Made by a program: the position numbers and the translations under genes. Below, piece by piece: positions 8,030 through 16,432 of a stretch of DNA of 37,402 nucleotides. How positions within the stretch are numbered: position 1 is the stretch's first letter; every line of letters begins with the position of its first letter. Source of the DNA: Lachnospiraceae bacterium UBA6403. Lineage in GTDB: Bacteria; Bacillota; Clostridia; Lachnospirales; Lachnospiraceae. The stretch is from positions 5,040-42,441 of the forward strand of contig DJPV01000091.1 in assembly GCA_002437435.1 (NCBI GenBank), in the 5' to 3' direction. The notes under the pieces are model-generated. The model did not search any database. It had not been told where the DNA came from and worked only from the letters and a program-made list of their open reading frames with translations.

Positions 8030-9448
8030 TTATTCTCCATCGTCGTCAAACGCCTGAATATATCCGACAGTCTCATTATTTCGATCCATGGAATACGAAG
8101 GATCAATGACTGCATGTATAAAATCCGTGCCACCTGATTCGATTGGAACCACATGAAGTCCAAGCTGTTCTTCTACCTGTTCTAACGTCATATCATCTAA
8201 GAAGACCTTTTCTCCCATACGAAGCATATTTGATGGAATAAGCAGTGCTTCTCCAAGATTGTCTCCTGCTTCCTTTTTTTCCTTTAACTGTGTCGTCAGA
8301 TCGATACCTGTGATCAGTCCAGAAACGGTGATCGTTTCTCCAAAAAAATCATTTCTGATACAATACACCCGGATCGTAAGTCCCGGATATGCCTCCATCA
8401 GGCGATCCGCAAAATTATCAATCATACTGTAGGTTAATTTTCCGGTCGCCATACAGATCGTGCGATGAAATGTCTCTTTCCTGATCAGATAATCAGGCGA
8501 ATCCAGCATATCCTGATATGCTTCATCAAATTCTTCTAAGAATAAGCGCATCATTCCAACGCCATTTTCCAGCTGAATATATCCATCATACCGTTCTGCC
8601 TCCGGGAATTCTCTCCCAGCCGTTATATACCATTCATCACTCGCATGAATGAAATGAAGGGAATACTGCTCGTAGAATTTTTTCTGATAACTCTCGATCA
8701 GATCGATGACCTTTCCTGCTTCTTCTTTCGTGAATAATTCTAGCGGATACAAACCCTTTCTGTATTTCGTAAGTCCTGCCGGAACAACAGATACACTTCG
8801 CATAAACGGAAGATACTTTCCAAGATCTTTGATGCTCCGCTCAAGTTCTGCCCCGTCATTTACATGCTTACATAGAACGATCTGACCGTTCATCTCTACA
8901 TGTCCTTCAAACAACCGATCGAGATATTTTAATCTGTCACCTGCAAAACGGTTATGCAACATCTTGCAACGCAGTTCAGGATTAGTTGTCTGAACAGATA
9001 TATTGATCGGTGCAAGCTGCATCTTTATAATACGGTCAACATCCTCATCTGTCATATTCGTAAGCGTGATATAATTGCCCTGTAAAAAAGACAGCCGCGA
9101 ATCATCATCCTTAAAGTAAAGCGTCTCTCTCATTCCGGGCGGCATCTGATCGATAAAACAGAACATACATTTATTCGTGCATGATCGATAATCGCTCATC
9201 AGACCGTTTTCAAATTCCACGCCCAGATCGTCATCATAATCCTTTTCGATCTCAAGCAGCCATTCTTCTCCATAACATTTACGGATCAGAACTTCTATAT
9301 ATTCATCTTTTACCATATATCGATAGTCAAATACATCCTTTATCTCTTTATCATTTATGGCGAGAAGATAGTCTCCCGGTTCAATCTCCATCTCTTCCGC
9401 TATAGAACCGGAATAGACTACAGTTATTAAATGCTCATTTTTTTTCAA
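8030..9448 (-). CDS. DUF512 radical-SAM-like protein with N-terminal PDZ domain
   Basis: This 472-residue member of a widespread clostridial family has no firmly assigned reaction. A short PDZ-like region (about 8-60, SGSIAEEMEIEPGDYLLAIN) comes first. A radical-SAM-type cluster motif follows, with Cys90, Cys94 and Cys97 in SCTNKCMFCFIDQMP. The DUF512 region is C-terminal (MATGKLTYSMI and GLITGIDL). The start is a TTG at 9446-9448 with a GAGGAA site 5 nt before it; the nearby ATG is out of frame. It lies 24 nt downstream of the PTE-repeat membrane protein and shares its promoter. In other clostridia the family often neighbours the GTPase gene der, which is not seen here (recalled knowledge). 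The Cys motif suggests a 4Fe-4S cluster. Confidence 0.88.
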   Translation of the reverse strand: MKKNEHLITVVYSGSIAEEMEIEPGDYLLAINDKEIKDVFDYRYMVKDEYIEVLIRKCYGEEWLLEIEKDYDDDLGVEFENGLMSDYRSCTNKCMFCFIDQMPPGMRETLYFKDDDSRLSFLQGNYITLTNMTDEDVDRIIKMQLAPINISVQTTNPELRCKMLHNRFAGDRLKYLDRLFEGHVEMNGQIVLCKHVNDGAELERSIKDLGKYLPFMRSVSVVPAGLTKYRKGLYPLELFTKEEAGKVIDLIESYQKKFYEQYSLHFIHASDEWYITAGREFPEAERYDGYIQLENGVGMMRLFLEEFDEAYQDMLDSPDYLIRKETFHRTICMATGKLTYSMIDNFADRLMEAYPGLTIRVYCIRNDFFGETITVSGLITGIDLTTQLKEKKEAGDNLGEALLIPSNMLRMGEKVFLDDMTLEQVEEQLGLHVVPIESGGTDFIHAVIDPSYSMDRNNETVGYIQAFDDDGE

Positions 9449-9472
9449 CGTAGTTCCTCACTCATATTCAGC

Positions 9473-10231
9473 CTATTCAGCTTCTACACTCTCAACGGCT
9501 GCTTCGGTCGGTGTCTCTGTCGGTGTCTCTGTCGGAGTTTCGGTCGGTGCCTCGGTTGGTACCTCAGTTGGTGCTTCAGTTGGCTTTTCTGTAGGTTTCT
9601 CTGTTGGTGCCTCAGTCGGCTTCTCCGTTGGCTTTTCTGTTGGTTTCTCCGTTGATACCTCAGTTGGTCTTTCCGTCGGCTTTTCTGTTGGTTTTTCTTC
9701 CGTCGTTGCAGGAGCTGTCGTCGGTGCTTCTGTCGGAATCTCAGTCCTCTGGTCTTCCGTTGATGTTGTGGAAGACTCATATGTCCTATGTTCTGTCGTT
9801 GCTTCAGCTGTTGTACTCGTCTGGTCATCATTGACATTCGTAGTAGGAAGTGGTTCTTCTGTTACTACATTTTCTTCCGTATCTTCTTCCGCCTCCGCTT
9901 CCGTAGATGAATCTGCTTCTTTCGCTTTCTCATATTTTTTCTTATTACTATGGAAAAATACTCCAAAGAATGAATATTCCAAAACGATCAGGACACCCAA
10001 CGCAACCACCGCAATATGAAGTGCATGTATTTTTTTCTCTTTTTTTCCATTCAGATCCGGATCATCATCCTGCAAATCATCTAAAGCATCCATATCGTCT
10101 GTATCGTCCGTATCATCTAAAGCATCCGGTTCTTCTTCTGAATCATACAATGTGTCCTTCGAATCGTCCAATACTTCAGAAATATCCAAATCATCCTGAA
10201 ATGGATCCAGTAATTCCTGATCTTTATCCAT
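9473..10231 (-). CDS. Single-pass membrane protein with acidic head and Pro-Thr-Glu repeat tail
   Basis: I do not recognise a functional family. The 252-residue product has three parts. Residues 1-62 are extremely acidic (Asp/Glu clusters). One membrane segment spans about 70-92 (ALHIAVVALGVLIVLEYSFF). A long Thr/Glu/Pro-rich tail runs from about 105 to the end, of which the last 90 residues are mostly units of the type PTE-K/A/V/T. Lys-rich patches flank the segment. An extended, surface-exposed spacer on an N-in anchor is the simplest reading. The start is placed at 10231, six codons inside the longest frame, because GGAGGA lies 4 nt before that ATG whereas the upstream ATG has no ribosome-binding site. 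It heads an operon with the DUF512 gene. Confidence 0.75.
   Translation of the reverse strand: MDKDQELLDPFQDDLDISEVLDDSKDTLYDSEEEPDALDDTDDTDDMDALDDLQDDDPDLNGKKEKKIHALHIAVVALGVLIVLEYSFFGVFFHSNKKKYEKAKEADSSTEAEAEEDTEENVVTEEPLPTTNVNDDQTSTTAEATTEHRTYESSTTSTEDQRTEIPTEAPTTAPATTEEKPTEKPTERPTEVSTEKPTEKPTEKPTEAPTEKPTEKPTEAPTEVPTEAPTETPTETPTETPTEAAVESVEAE
9501..9695 (-). repeat. Tandem 9-nt-based repeats encoding PTE units
   Basis: Imperfect tandem units of 9 and 12 nt on the minus strand encode successive PTEK, PTEA, PTEV and PTET blocks. Third-position variation between units suggests selection at the protein level, with possible length variation by slippage or recombination. Confidence 0.85.
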
Positions 10232-10305
10232 AAAATCCTCCGAAATCATTACAAATTTTCATATGTTCTTTAATATTATTATACATATCTTTTACAAGCA
10301 TGTAT

Positions 10306-10334
10306 AGTATAATACACCTCTCAAATTCTGTAAA
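10306..10334 (-). promoter_or_regulatory. Sigma-A-type promoter of the PTE-protein/DUF512 operon
   Basis: On the minus strand there is TTTACA (10329-10334), a 17-nt spacer and TATACT (10306-10311), about 75 bases before the start codon. Confidence 0.55.
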
Positions 10335-10362
10335 ACCATTTTGATAAAAATTATAAATCTTT

Positions 10363-10393
10363 TACAATTTTCACATTTTATATACAATTTTCA
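10363..10393 (-). repeat. 20-bp-phased direct repeats upstream of a promoter
   Basis: Two exact copies of the 11-mer TGAAAATTGTA (minus strand, 10383-10393 and 10363-10373) start 20 bp apart, just upstream of the -35 box. A near copy with one extra T lies in the leader (10250-10261). The spacing of about two helical turns fits a regulator binding one DNA face (inference). Confidence 0.5.
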
Positions 10394-10405
10394 TGACATA
10401 TCCGG

Positions 10406-12136
10406 TCAGGTACGAAGTCTGTCAAATGCATTATATACATTCAATATCCCATATCCCCATTCGCGGTTTGGATACTCCCTTGCATAGACATACCCGCTTC
10501 CTTCATGTACGATATTCTCGATCGGATCCTGAACCGTTCCCGGTCGCACTGCTCCGCGTATAAAATAATTTCTGATCTGATTTCCATTTATAAAACGTGT
10601 AATATCGCTGTCTTTTACCCACTGCAGAATCAATGCTGCACAGCCGGCACAATGTGCTGCCGCAACCGAAGTGCCTGATCTTCGTACGAATGTACCTGCC
10701 TTTCCCGGACCATAGACATCCACTCCCGGTGCGACAAAATCAGGCTTGATATCATCTGCTGCCGTATATCCCCTGCTGCCATTCATATAAAGGCTGTTCG
10801 AATAATGATCATAAGCACATATACACATAGGAATTACGGCAGTCGCAGGATTCGTAAGTGTGGTTTCCGGTGACGGTCTTACAAATCTGGTATTCTCTGA
10901 TAAAAACTGTGTGATCGGCAGCCAGGCATGAAATGATTTATCCGTATCTCCTATACCATATACGCGTATCCTCCACAAGCCATTCGGTGGATCAAAAAAA
11001 CGCATCATGATCAGTTCTTCCCCCGACTGGTCTTCAACCAGAAAATAATCAACATAGATAATCCCTCCACCAAAGATCGGACGTATCGTCTCACTTTTAT
11101 CAAATCTTGGCGGGATCTGACTCACATATTCTCCACCCGGAATTTCAAATGCAACTGAGTAAATATTGGGAACCGCCCCCCATATTTCAAGGGTAAAGCT
11201 GTCATTTTCCGTTACATTGATCTCCATTTCCGTATATAACTGCTCTCTCGGTATCATCCCTCGAAAATGATGTCCTGCTATCCCTTCATTTCCTCCTGCT
11301 ACAGACACAGCGATTCCTGTCATAATCCCGACATTTGCGATCAGGGCTTCCAATGCCGATGCTCCTGTATGGCTTCCGCTGTTTGAACCCACTCCGATCA
11401 GAATTGACAGATATTTCTGTTCTATGCTTGCCTGTCTGCACAAAAAAGAGATGCCCATCATAATATCATTTTCCTGATAGGCATCTGTATCTTCCGGTAC
11501 ACCATAGAGATCTCTGAGATTTTGTTTTGCCTGTTTTAATTTGACAATTACAAAATCCGCCTCCGGTGCAACTCCTGTAAAATCATTATTTTTCCCTCCG
11601 GCTGCTATTCCGGCAAGAAAAGTTCCATGTCCATTCTCATCCTGCAGGATAGGATCACCATTCTGAATCGCTGCATTGATCCCATCTCTGGTATACACCG
11701 TTCCATATCCGGGAAATTCGCTGGTCTGTTCTCCACCCGGAATGGACTGATCCCATGCAGCAAGAATCCTTGTCTGCCCCACCGAATTCTGAAATAATGG
11801 ATTCTGTATATCAATTCCGGTATCTATAATACCGATAATGATATTCTTTCCGGTCAGTCCCAGAATATTCTCCTGCTGTACATTTACTGCCCCAACAGCT
11901 TCTACGCTGCTGGTATCCATCAAGCCATATATTTTAGGAAACAATGTATATTCCAGTCTGGAAAAACTTTCCATATAATCATCCGGCTTTGGACGATATA
12001 GCACAGCAAATCTCTCATCTACAAAAATAATACATCCTGTATCCTTATAAATATCCAGAACTGCCTCTTTTTCTCCATTGTATTCAATCAGATAGTCCAC
12101 ATAATCTTCCCGATACGCAGCATCATCACATATCAT
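10406..12136 (-). CDS. Subtilisin-like S8 protease with jelly-roll-type insert (Csp-like)
   Basis: This 576-residue serine protease has a complete triad: Asp105 (IGIIDTGID), His170 (ENGHGTFLAG) and Ser490 (RRSGTSVAAAHCAG), with oxyanion Asn283 (GGNEG). Residues 1-85 resemble a prodomain and there is no signal peptide. Between His and Ser sits a beta-rich insert (about 300-420, from MEINVTENDSFTLEIWG). This layout is that of Csp proteases, in which a jelly-roll domain interrupts the catalytic domain; in Clostridium these process the spore-cortex hydrolase SleC during germination (established). No sleC gene is in the window, so a germination role is inferred from architecture and spore-former context. 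It lies 60 nt downstream of the DUF885 gene; a GGGAT site precedes the ATG. Confidence 0.85.
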   Translation of the reverse strand: MICDDAAYREDYVDYLIEYNGEKEAVLDIYKDTGCIIFVDERFAVLYRPKPDDYMESFSRLEYTLFPKIYGLMDTSSVEAVGAVNVQQENILGLTGKNIIIGIIDTGIDIQNPLFQNSVGQTRILAAWDQSIPGGEQTSEFPGYGTVYTRDGINAAIQNGDPILQDENGHGTFLAGIAAGGKNNDFTGVAPEADFVIVKLKQAKQNLRDLYGVPEDTDAYQENDIMMGISFLCRQASIEQKYLSILIGVGSNSGSHTGASALEALIANVGIMTGIAVSVAGGNEGIAGHHFRGMIPREQLYTEMEINVTENDSFTLEIWGAVPNIYSVAFEIPGGEYVSQIPPRFDKSETIRPIFGGGIIYVDYFLVEDQSGEELIMMRFFDPPNGLWRIRVYGIGDTDKSFHAWLPITQFLSENTRFVRPSPETTLTNPATAVIPMCICAYDHYSNSLYMNGSRGYTAADDIKPDFVAPGVDVYGPGKAGTFVRRSGTSVAAAHCAGCAALILQWVKDSDITRFINGNQIRNYFIRGAVRPGTVQDPIENIVHEGSGYVYAREYPNREWGYGILNVYNAFDRLRT

Positions 12137-12196
12137 ACTTTACATCCCTTTGCACTTTATAATAATCATATTCCGCAAAAGGTTGAAATATATTTC

Positions 12197-14074
12197 CTAG
12201 ATCACATTTCCCGGTAATTTCTTATCGATCTGCTTCTTTAAAATATCATACTGGCATGGCCCGGTCTCTAAAATGATCGTATTGAACTCTTTTACATCAA
12301 ATGCATCACCGAGTTTCTCCTCTGCATAATCACGAAGCTCCTTCAACTCATAATATCCGGTTGAATAGCTCTGGTATACAGCGGGATCTCCCACTAACGT
12401 ATAGTAAAGCTCATCTGCACCACTGGCATCCATACCCTGTTCTGTCAGGTACTGCTTTGTCTCATCTAATGACCATCCCTCGTAATTAATTCCGAGGTCA
12501 ATTCTTCCCATGATCAGATAACTCATTTCATCATTTAATTTATACAGATCTGCAATGGTATCTCCATATGATTCTTCTTCATACTGATAATAGTACAGAG
12601 AATCATAACATGCATACATTGCCCATCCCTCTTTATAACCAAGAAAGCTCATAAGTGTTCTCACAGGTTCAGGATCTGTAGACATATAATATGCATTCTG
12701 AAGCATATGTCCCGGATATCCCTCATGTGCCAGCGTTGTCCACATACCATCTGTATGCAGTCCATTATAACGGATCAGATTGTTATCCGGATCGTCAATC
12801 GCAGGTGCCATATAATATGCTAATACATCATCCATGATCGTTTCCAGACTTTTATCAAGCGGCTCTGCCTGATAATGTATGATTCCGGCATCCGGATAGT
12901 TCTCCGATGCATCCTCCATCATACGATCGATCATATCAGAAGCAGACATCTCATTTGCAGCTGCAAAGATATCATCATAATTTGACGCAAAATACTCATA
13001 AGCATCTTTGTTCATGAAATACACCTGATAAAGATCTGTCATCAGGTTCTTAAGTTCATTATCTAACATATCGATCACTTCATCTGCACTCTTTGAAGTA
13101 CCTGCATATGTCTTTAGCAGATATTCATAATACTCTTTTCCCCCATCATAATTACAGATCCCCATCTGATTCTTTCCGGTTCCCTTCAGATCTGTAAATA
13201 CTGTTATGATCTTCTTAAAAGCAGGGATAAGTGAATTCTGAACCGCCTCTTTATTCTGCTCTTTAAATTCTGTCTTTTCTTCATCCGACAGAAAATCAAG
13301 CCGGTCAATGTTATCGTTAAATACAGTCACCATAAAATGATCATCTTTATTCTCTACAAATGTCTTGCACTGATCGATCACCTTCTGACAGACCTCATCA
13401 CTCATAAAATATCCCTTATCCGATTTTTCTTTTTCAAAATCCAGATATTCCTGAAAATACTCCGGTATCTGTCCCAATAATTCTACATATCGTTCGACAT
13501 CACCCTTATCATCAAACCGATAGTCGGTAAACATTGAAGCGATATTTGCCTGAATTCCACGCATTGGAGAAAATGGTTCATACAGATATACATTATCATA
13601 TACTCCTGCCGCAACATCAAAATACTCATCAAGTACATCGTATGTCAGCTTTTGATCTTCTGTCAGACATGCTCTGTCAATTGCCTCTAATCCATCTACC
13701 CACTTATCAAATTCGGCCTTATCTTCCTTAATTCCTTCCTCGGTCATGCCCGGATCACCAAGTGTCACCTCCGGCTCCTCGATTCCATAATCTGCACCAT
13801 TTTTTATGGAATAATTATAGGTCATTGTATCTTCTGTAACAGCATCTTTAAAATAATCATCCAGATACCGTTCAAATTCCTTCTGCACCTTCTCTGCATC
13901 CTCTGAAAAGACTTCCTGTTCTTCCTCAGTCGTTGTATCTGTTCTCCGACCATCTGACAGATGCTTATGTTCTCCGCTGTCTTCTCCACATGCAGAAAAC
14001 GTCAGCGTCATTGAGACACACAGGACAGCCGCCAGGATCTGTCTGCGGCATCCAAGCATTTTTTTCTTAAACAT
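12197..14074 (-). CDS. DUF885 family lipoprotein, putative zinc metallopeptidase
   Basis: The chosen 625-residue product starts with a lipoprotein signal: basic MFKKK, a hydrophobic stretch, then LTFSAC, whose Cys is the lipidation site. A Ser/Asp/Thr/Glu-rich linker follows. The rest is DUF885, a family with a thermolysin-like HExxH variant seen here as HEGYPGH (near residue 460), followed by a downstream Glu in GYKEGWAMY. It is therefore likely a membrane-tethered peptidase on the cell surface, with unknown substrate. The start at 14074 has AGGAG 6 nt before it and sits 14 codons inside the longest open frame. It follows clpX by 54 nt with no clear terminator between, so read-through is likely. 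Confidence 0.85.
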   Translation of the reverse strand: MFKKKMLGCRRQILAAVLCVSMTLTFSACGEDSGEHKHLSDGRRTDTTTEEEQEVFSEDAEKVQKEFERYLDDYFKDAVTEDTMTYNYSIKNGADYGIEEPEVTLGDPGMTEEGIKEDKAEFDKWVDGLEAIDRACLTEDQKLTYDVLDEYFDVAAGVYDNVYLYEPFSPMRGIQANIASMFTDYRFDDKGDVERYVELLGQIPEYFQEYLDFEKEKSDKGYFMSDEVCQKVIDQCKTFVENKDDHFMVTVFNDNIDRLDFLSDEEKTEFKEQNKEAVQNSLIPAFKKIITVFTDLKGTGKNQMGICNYDGGKEYYEYLLKTYAGTSKSADEVIDMLDNELKNLMTDLYQVYFMNKDAYEYFASNYDDIFAAANEMSASDMIDRMMEDASENYPDAGIIHYQAEPLDKSLETIMDDVLAYYMAPAIDDPDNNLIRYNGLHTDGMWTTLAHEGYPGHMLQNAYYMSTDPEPVRTLMSFLGYKEGWAMYACYDSLYYYQYEEESYGDTIADLYKLNDEMSYLIMGRIDLGINYEGWSLDETKQYLTEQGMDASGADELYYTLVGDPAVYQSYSTGYYELKELRDYAEEKLGDAFDVKEFNTIILETGPCQYDILKKQIDKKLPGNVI

Positions 14075-14128
14075 ACCTTTCTCCTTTTTTTGAACCTTTC
14101 CCATTATCTTACCCAAAGATATACTATT

Positions 14129-15595
14129 CTATTTATTTTCTGTTGCACATGCTTCGATCTGCATCGGTTCTACACCACGAAGTTCAATAATCGGGCTGCC
14201 TTTTCCATTTACATAATCTCCCGTGATGATCACTCGTCCGATACTGTCATCCCTTGGAATCTGGTACATGATATCTAACATAAATTCTTCAATAATTGCA
14301 CGAAGTGCTCTTGCCCCGGTATTCTTCTTCATAGCTTTTTCCGCAATTGCTTCATATGCAGAATCATCAAACTGAAGATCAACTTCATCAAGTGCCAGAA
14401 GTTTCTTATATTGCTTTAAGATTGCATTCTTCGGCTCCTTTAAGATTTTGATATACATATCTTTGTCTAATGCGTCTAAAGTGAACAGAACCGGAAGTCG
14501 TCCCAGGAATTCCGGAATCATACCGAATTCTCGAAGGTCTTCATTTGTCACCTGCTTTAAAATATTCGGATCCTTATCATATTTATCCTTCAAATCTGCA
14601 CGGAAACCGATCGAGGATTGCTTATTCAATCTTGCTTTTATGATATCTTCGATCGCAGGAAATGCACCACCACAGATAAATAAAATGTTCTTTGTATTCA
14701 TCGTAGTCATAGGCACCATTGCGTTCTTGCTTCCCGATCCAACCGGCACCTCAATCTCCGCACCTTCCAGAATCTTTAATAATCCCTGCTGAACAGATTC
14801 ACCGCTCACATCACGGCTGTTACTGTTCTGTTTCTTTGCGATCTTATCGATCTCATCAATGAATACAATTCCTTTTTCAGCCTTTTCGACATCATTATCC
14901 GCCGCCGCAAGAAGTTTGGACAGTACACTTTCGACATCATCACCGATATATCCCGCTTCTGTAAGCGTTGTTGCATCTGTGATCGCAAGTGGCACATTTA
15001 ACAGCTTCGCAATTGTTTTTACGATATAGGTTTTTCCACAACCGGTCGGTCCCACCATCAGCATGTTGGACTTTTCGATTTCGATATCGTCCATGGAATC
15101 TGTAAGTACACGTTTGTAGTGATTATATACAGCAACGGACATCACCTTTTTTGCATATTCCTGGCCAATCACATACTCATCTAACATTGCCTTGATCTTA
15201 TGTGGTGCAGGTATCGTTGCAAGTGACAGCTCTTCCTCTTTTTTCTTCGGTTTTTCTGCTTTTTTCTTAACTTTCTGCTTCTGTGGAATATCCGTCTGTC
15301 CCATAAATCTGGAAAGGTCAATATTTCCAAAGTTCGGCATATTTGAAAGATCCAGAAACTGCATTCCACCAAATCCGCTGTTATTCATTGTATCCATAGT
15401 CTTCTGCATACAATCTGCACAGATATGTATATTACCCGGCATATCGATCATCTTACCGGCCACACTTTCCGGTCTTCTGCACAGATAACAGTATTTCTCA
15501 TATTCATCTTCGTGCTTATCTTCTGTTTTATGATCATCAGTCACCGTCTGACTGGTCAGTTCTTTATTTTCATCATCATTTCTATAATCAGACAT
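14129..15595 (-). CDS. clpX: ClpX-type AAA+ unfoldase, orphan paralogue with extended linker
   Basis: ClpX unfolds substrates and feeds them to ClpP. The 488-residue product has a C4 zinc finger (Cys36, Cys39, Cys59, Cys62), Walker A GPTGCGKT (182-189), pore loop GYIGDD (215-220), Walker B IVFIDEID (243-250) and the ClpP-docking loop IGF (329-331). It is longer than typical ClpX (about 415-430). The extra length lies in an acidic N-terminus and a linker (about 65-125) ending in a strongly Lys-rich stretch. The zinc finger is divergent (YCYLCRR, ICADC). No clpP, tig or lon lies next to it, so it is probably a second ClpX. The start at 15595 has GGAGGAG 4 nt upstream; the frame is open 29 codons further. 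Confidence 0.9.
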   Translation of the reverse strand: MSDYRNDDENKELTSQTVTDDHKTEDKHEDEYEKYCYLCRRPESVAGKMIDMPGNIHICADCMQKTMDTMNNSGFGGMQFLDLSNMPNFGNIDLSRFMGQTDIPQKQKVKKKAEKPKKKEEELSLATIPAPHKIKAMLDEYVIGQEYAKKVMSVAVYNHYKRVLTDSMDDIEIEKSNMLMVGPTGCGKTYIVKTIAKLLNVPLAITDATTLTEAGYIGDDVESVLSKLLAAADNDVEKAEKGIVFIDEIDKIAKKQNSNSRDVSGESVQQGLLKILEGAEIEVPVGSGSKNAMVPMTTMNTKNILFICGGAFPAIEDIIKARLNKQSSIGFRADLKDKYDKDPNILKQVTNEDLREFGMIPEFLGRLPVLFTLDALDKDMYIKILKEPKNAILKQYKKLLALDEVDLQFDDSAYEAIAEKAMKKNTGARALRAIIEEFMLDIMYQIPRDDSIGRVIITGDYVNGKGSPIIELRGVEPMQIEACATENK

Positions 15596-15913
15596 TTTTC
15601 TCCTCCATACTTTTGTTTTCTGTCTAAAACAGTTATCTATATTAAATGATATAACTCTGATATATGATACCACAGATTCCACCCGTATGAAAACAGTATT
15701 ATTTCTGGTAAAGCGGTTAAATTTTTCTAAAGAAATTCCCTGTCATCCGCATCAATTAATTAAATTAAGTATAACTACACTTATATCTCGCCGTCTCCCT
15801 GTTTTTTCTTCAGATAATATACAAAATCTTTCATTACAACCCATCTGTGGAAATGGAAAAGAGAATATGTTATCATATTCTTAGTTATATAAGTATAGAA
15901 TGGAGGGTTATAC
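15596..15913. other. Divergent promoter region between clpX and glnB
   Basis: This is a non-coding stretch of about 318 bases. Toward clpX, the minus strand holds a possible TTTCAT, 17-nt spacer and TATCAT pair near 15667-15695 (weak). Toward glnB there is an AT-rich track ending in a GGAGG site, with a palindrome at 15862-15881. The short open frames in it lack ribosome-binding sites and family resemblance, and I do not call them genes. Confidence 0.5.
15862..15881. promoter_or_regulatory. Palindromic candidate operator upstream of glnB
   Basis: Perfect 8-bp inverted arms (AGAATATG and CATATTCT) flank a 4-nt TTAT centre, 33 bases before the glnB start codon. The site falls where the core promoter should be, so it could be an operator (inference). 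Confidence 0.45.
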
Positions 15914-16252
15914 ATGAAGAAATTATCAATTATTGTCCGTTCTGAAAAACTGGATGATGTGAAAGCCATTCTGGATGAATGCGGATCAACCGGTGCTACT
16001 GTATCAAATATTATGGGATATGGTAATCAGAAGGGTTATAAAACAACATACCGTGGAAGTGAATATGTAGTCAATCTGATTCCCAAGATCAAGATTGAAA
16101 CCATCGTCAAGGATGATGTTGCAGACAACATCATCTTTAAGGTATGTGAAAAGATATCAACCGGCAAAGTAGGCGACGGTAAGATCTTCGTCTATGACGT
16201 TGCCGACGTCATCCGTATCCGTACCGGCGAACACGGCGACACCGCCTTATAA
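15914..16252 (+). CDS. glnB: PII-family nitrogen signal-transduction protein
   Basis: This 112-residue protein has the length and motifs of GlnB/GlnK: the T-loop YRGSEYVVN with a tyrosine at the usual modification site, the B-loop TGKVGDGKIFV, and the C-terminal RIRTGEHGD. PII trimers bind ATP/ADP and 2-oxoglutarate and adjust nitrogen-related partners by direct contact. No amtB, glnA or nif gene is adjacent, so the partner is unknown. The ATG at 15914 follows GGAGG by 7 nt. It is a single-gene plus-strand unit facing proC across a large structured element that starts 7 bases after its stop. Confidence 0.95.
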   Translation: MKKLSIIVRSEKLDDVKAILDECGSTGATVSNIMGYGNQKGYKTTYRGSEYVVNLIPKIKIETIVKDDVADNIIFKVCEKISTGKVGDGKIFVYDVADVIRIRTGEHGDTAL

Positions 16253-16259
16253 AATCTGC

Positions 16260-16429
16260 CATACAAACAAATCCGCTGTGCTATATTACATTGTTATGAA
16301 GCAAACCTTGTCCGAGGCCGGTACTTAAGCTGCGTCTTTTGCAGCTTTATGTACCGCTGCTCGAGGACTAGAACGGAAGTGTTTTGCGTAATAACAGGTG
16401 TGGTATAGCACAGCGGATTTGTTTGTATG
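16260..16429. repeat. Structured palindromic element A between glnB and proC
   Basis: The outer arms, 16260-16285 and 16404-16429, are a perfect 26-bp inverted repeat. Inside is a core (16292-16394) with nested pairings: TGTTAT with ATAACA, GCAAA with TTTGC, GTCC with GGAC, and a terminal hairpin at 16320-16355. On the minus strand the hairpin arms are GGTAC and AAGCTGC, pairing with GCAGCTT and GTACC, with a 7-nt AAAAGAC loop. The core is homologous, in opposite orientation, to the element at 29436-29571, but the outer arms are not. It fills the space between two convergent stops almost exactly, so it probably also ends both transcripts. It codes for no recognisable protein. Confidence 0.8.
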
Positions 16430-16432
16430 CAA

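Noticed and set aside
9501..9695. Possible CRISPR array
   Set aside because: The repeats are contiguous 9- and 12-nt coding units without unique spacers and are in frame within a gene.
9484..9837. Arg/Gln-rich frame parallel to the PTE protein
   Set aside because: It is a frame shadow of the tandem PTE repeats, with no independent ribosome-binding site.
15687..15884. 65-codon frame between clpX and glnB
   Set aside because: It has no ribosome-binding site and lies in an AT-rich divergent promoter region, with no family resemblance.
16260..16429. Insertion sequence with terminal inverted repeats
   Set aside because: The outer arms are not shared with the homologous element at 29436 and no transposase is encoded, so the arms are not classical IS ends. 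It is kept as a structured repeat instead.
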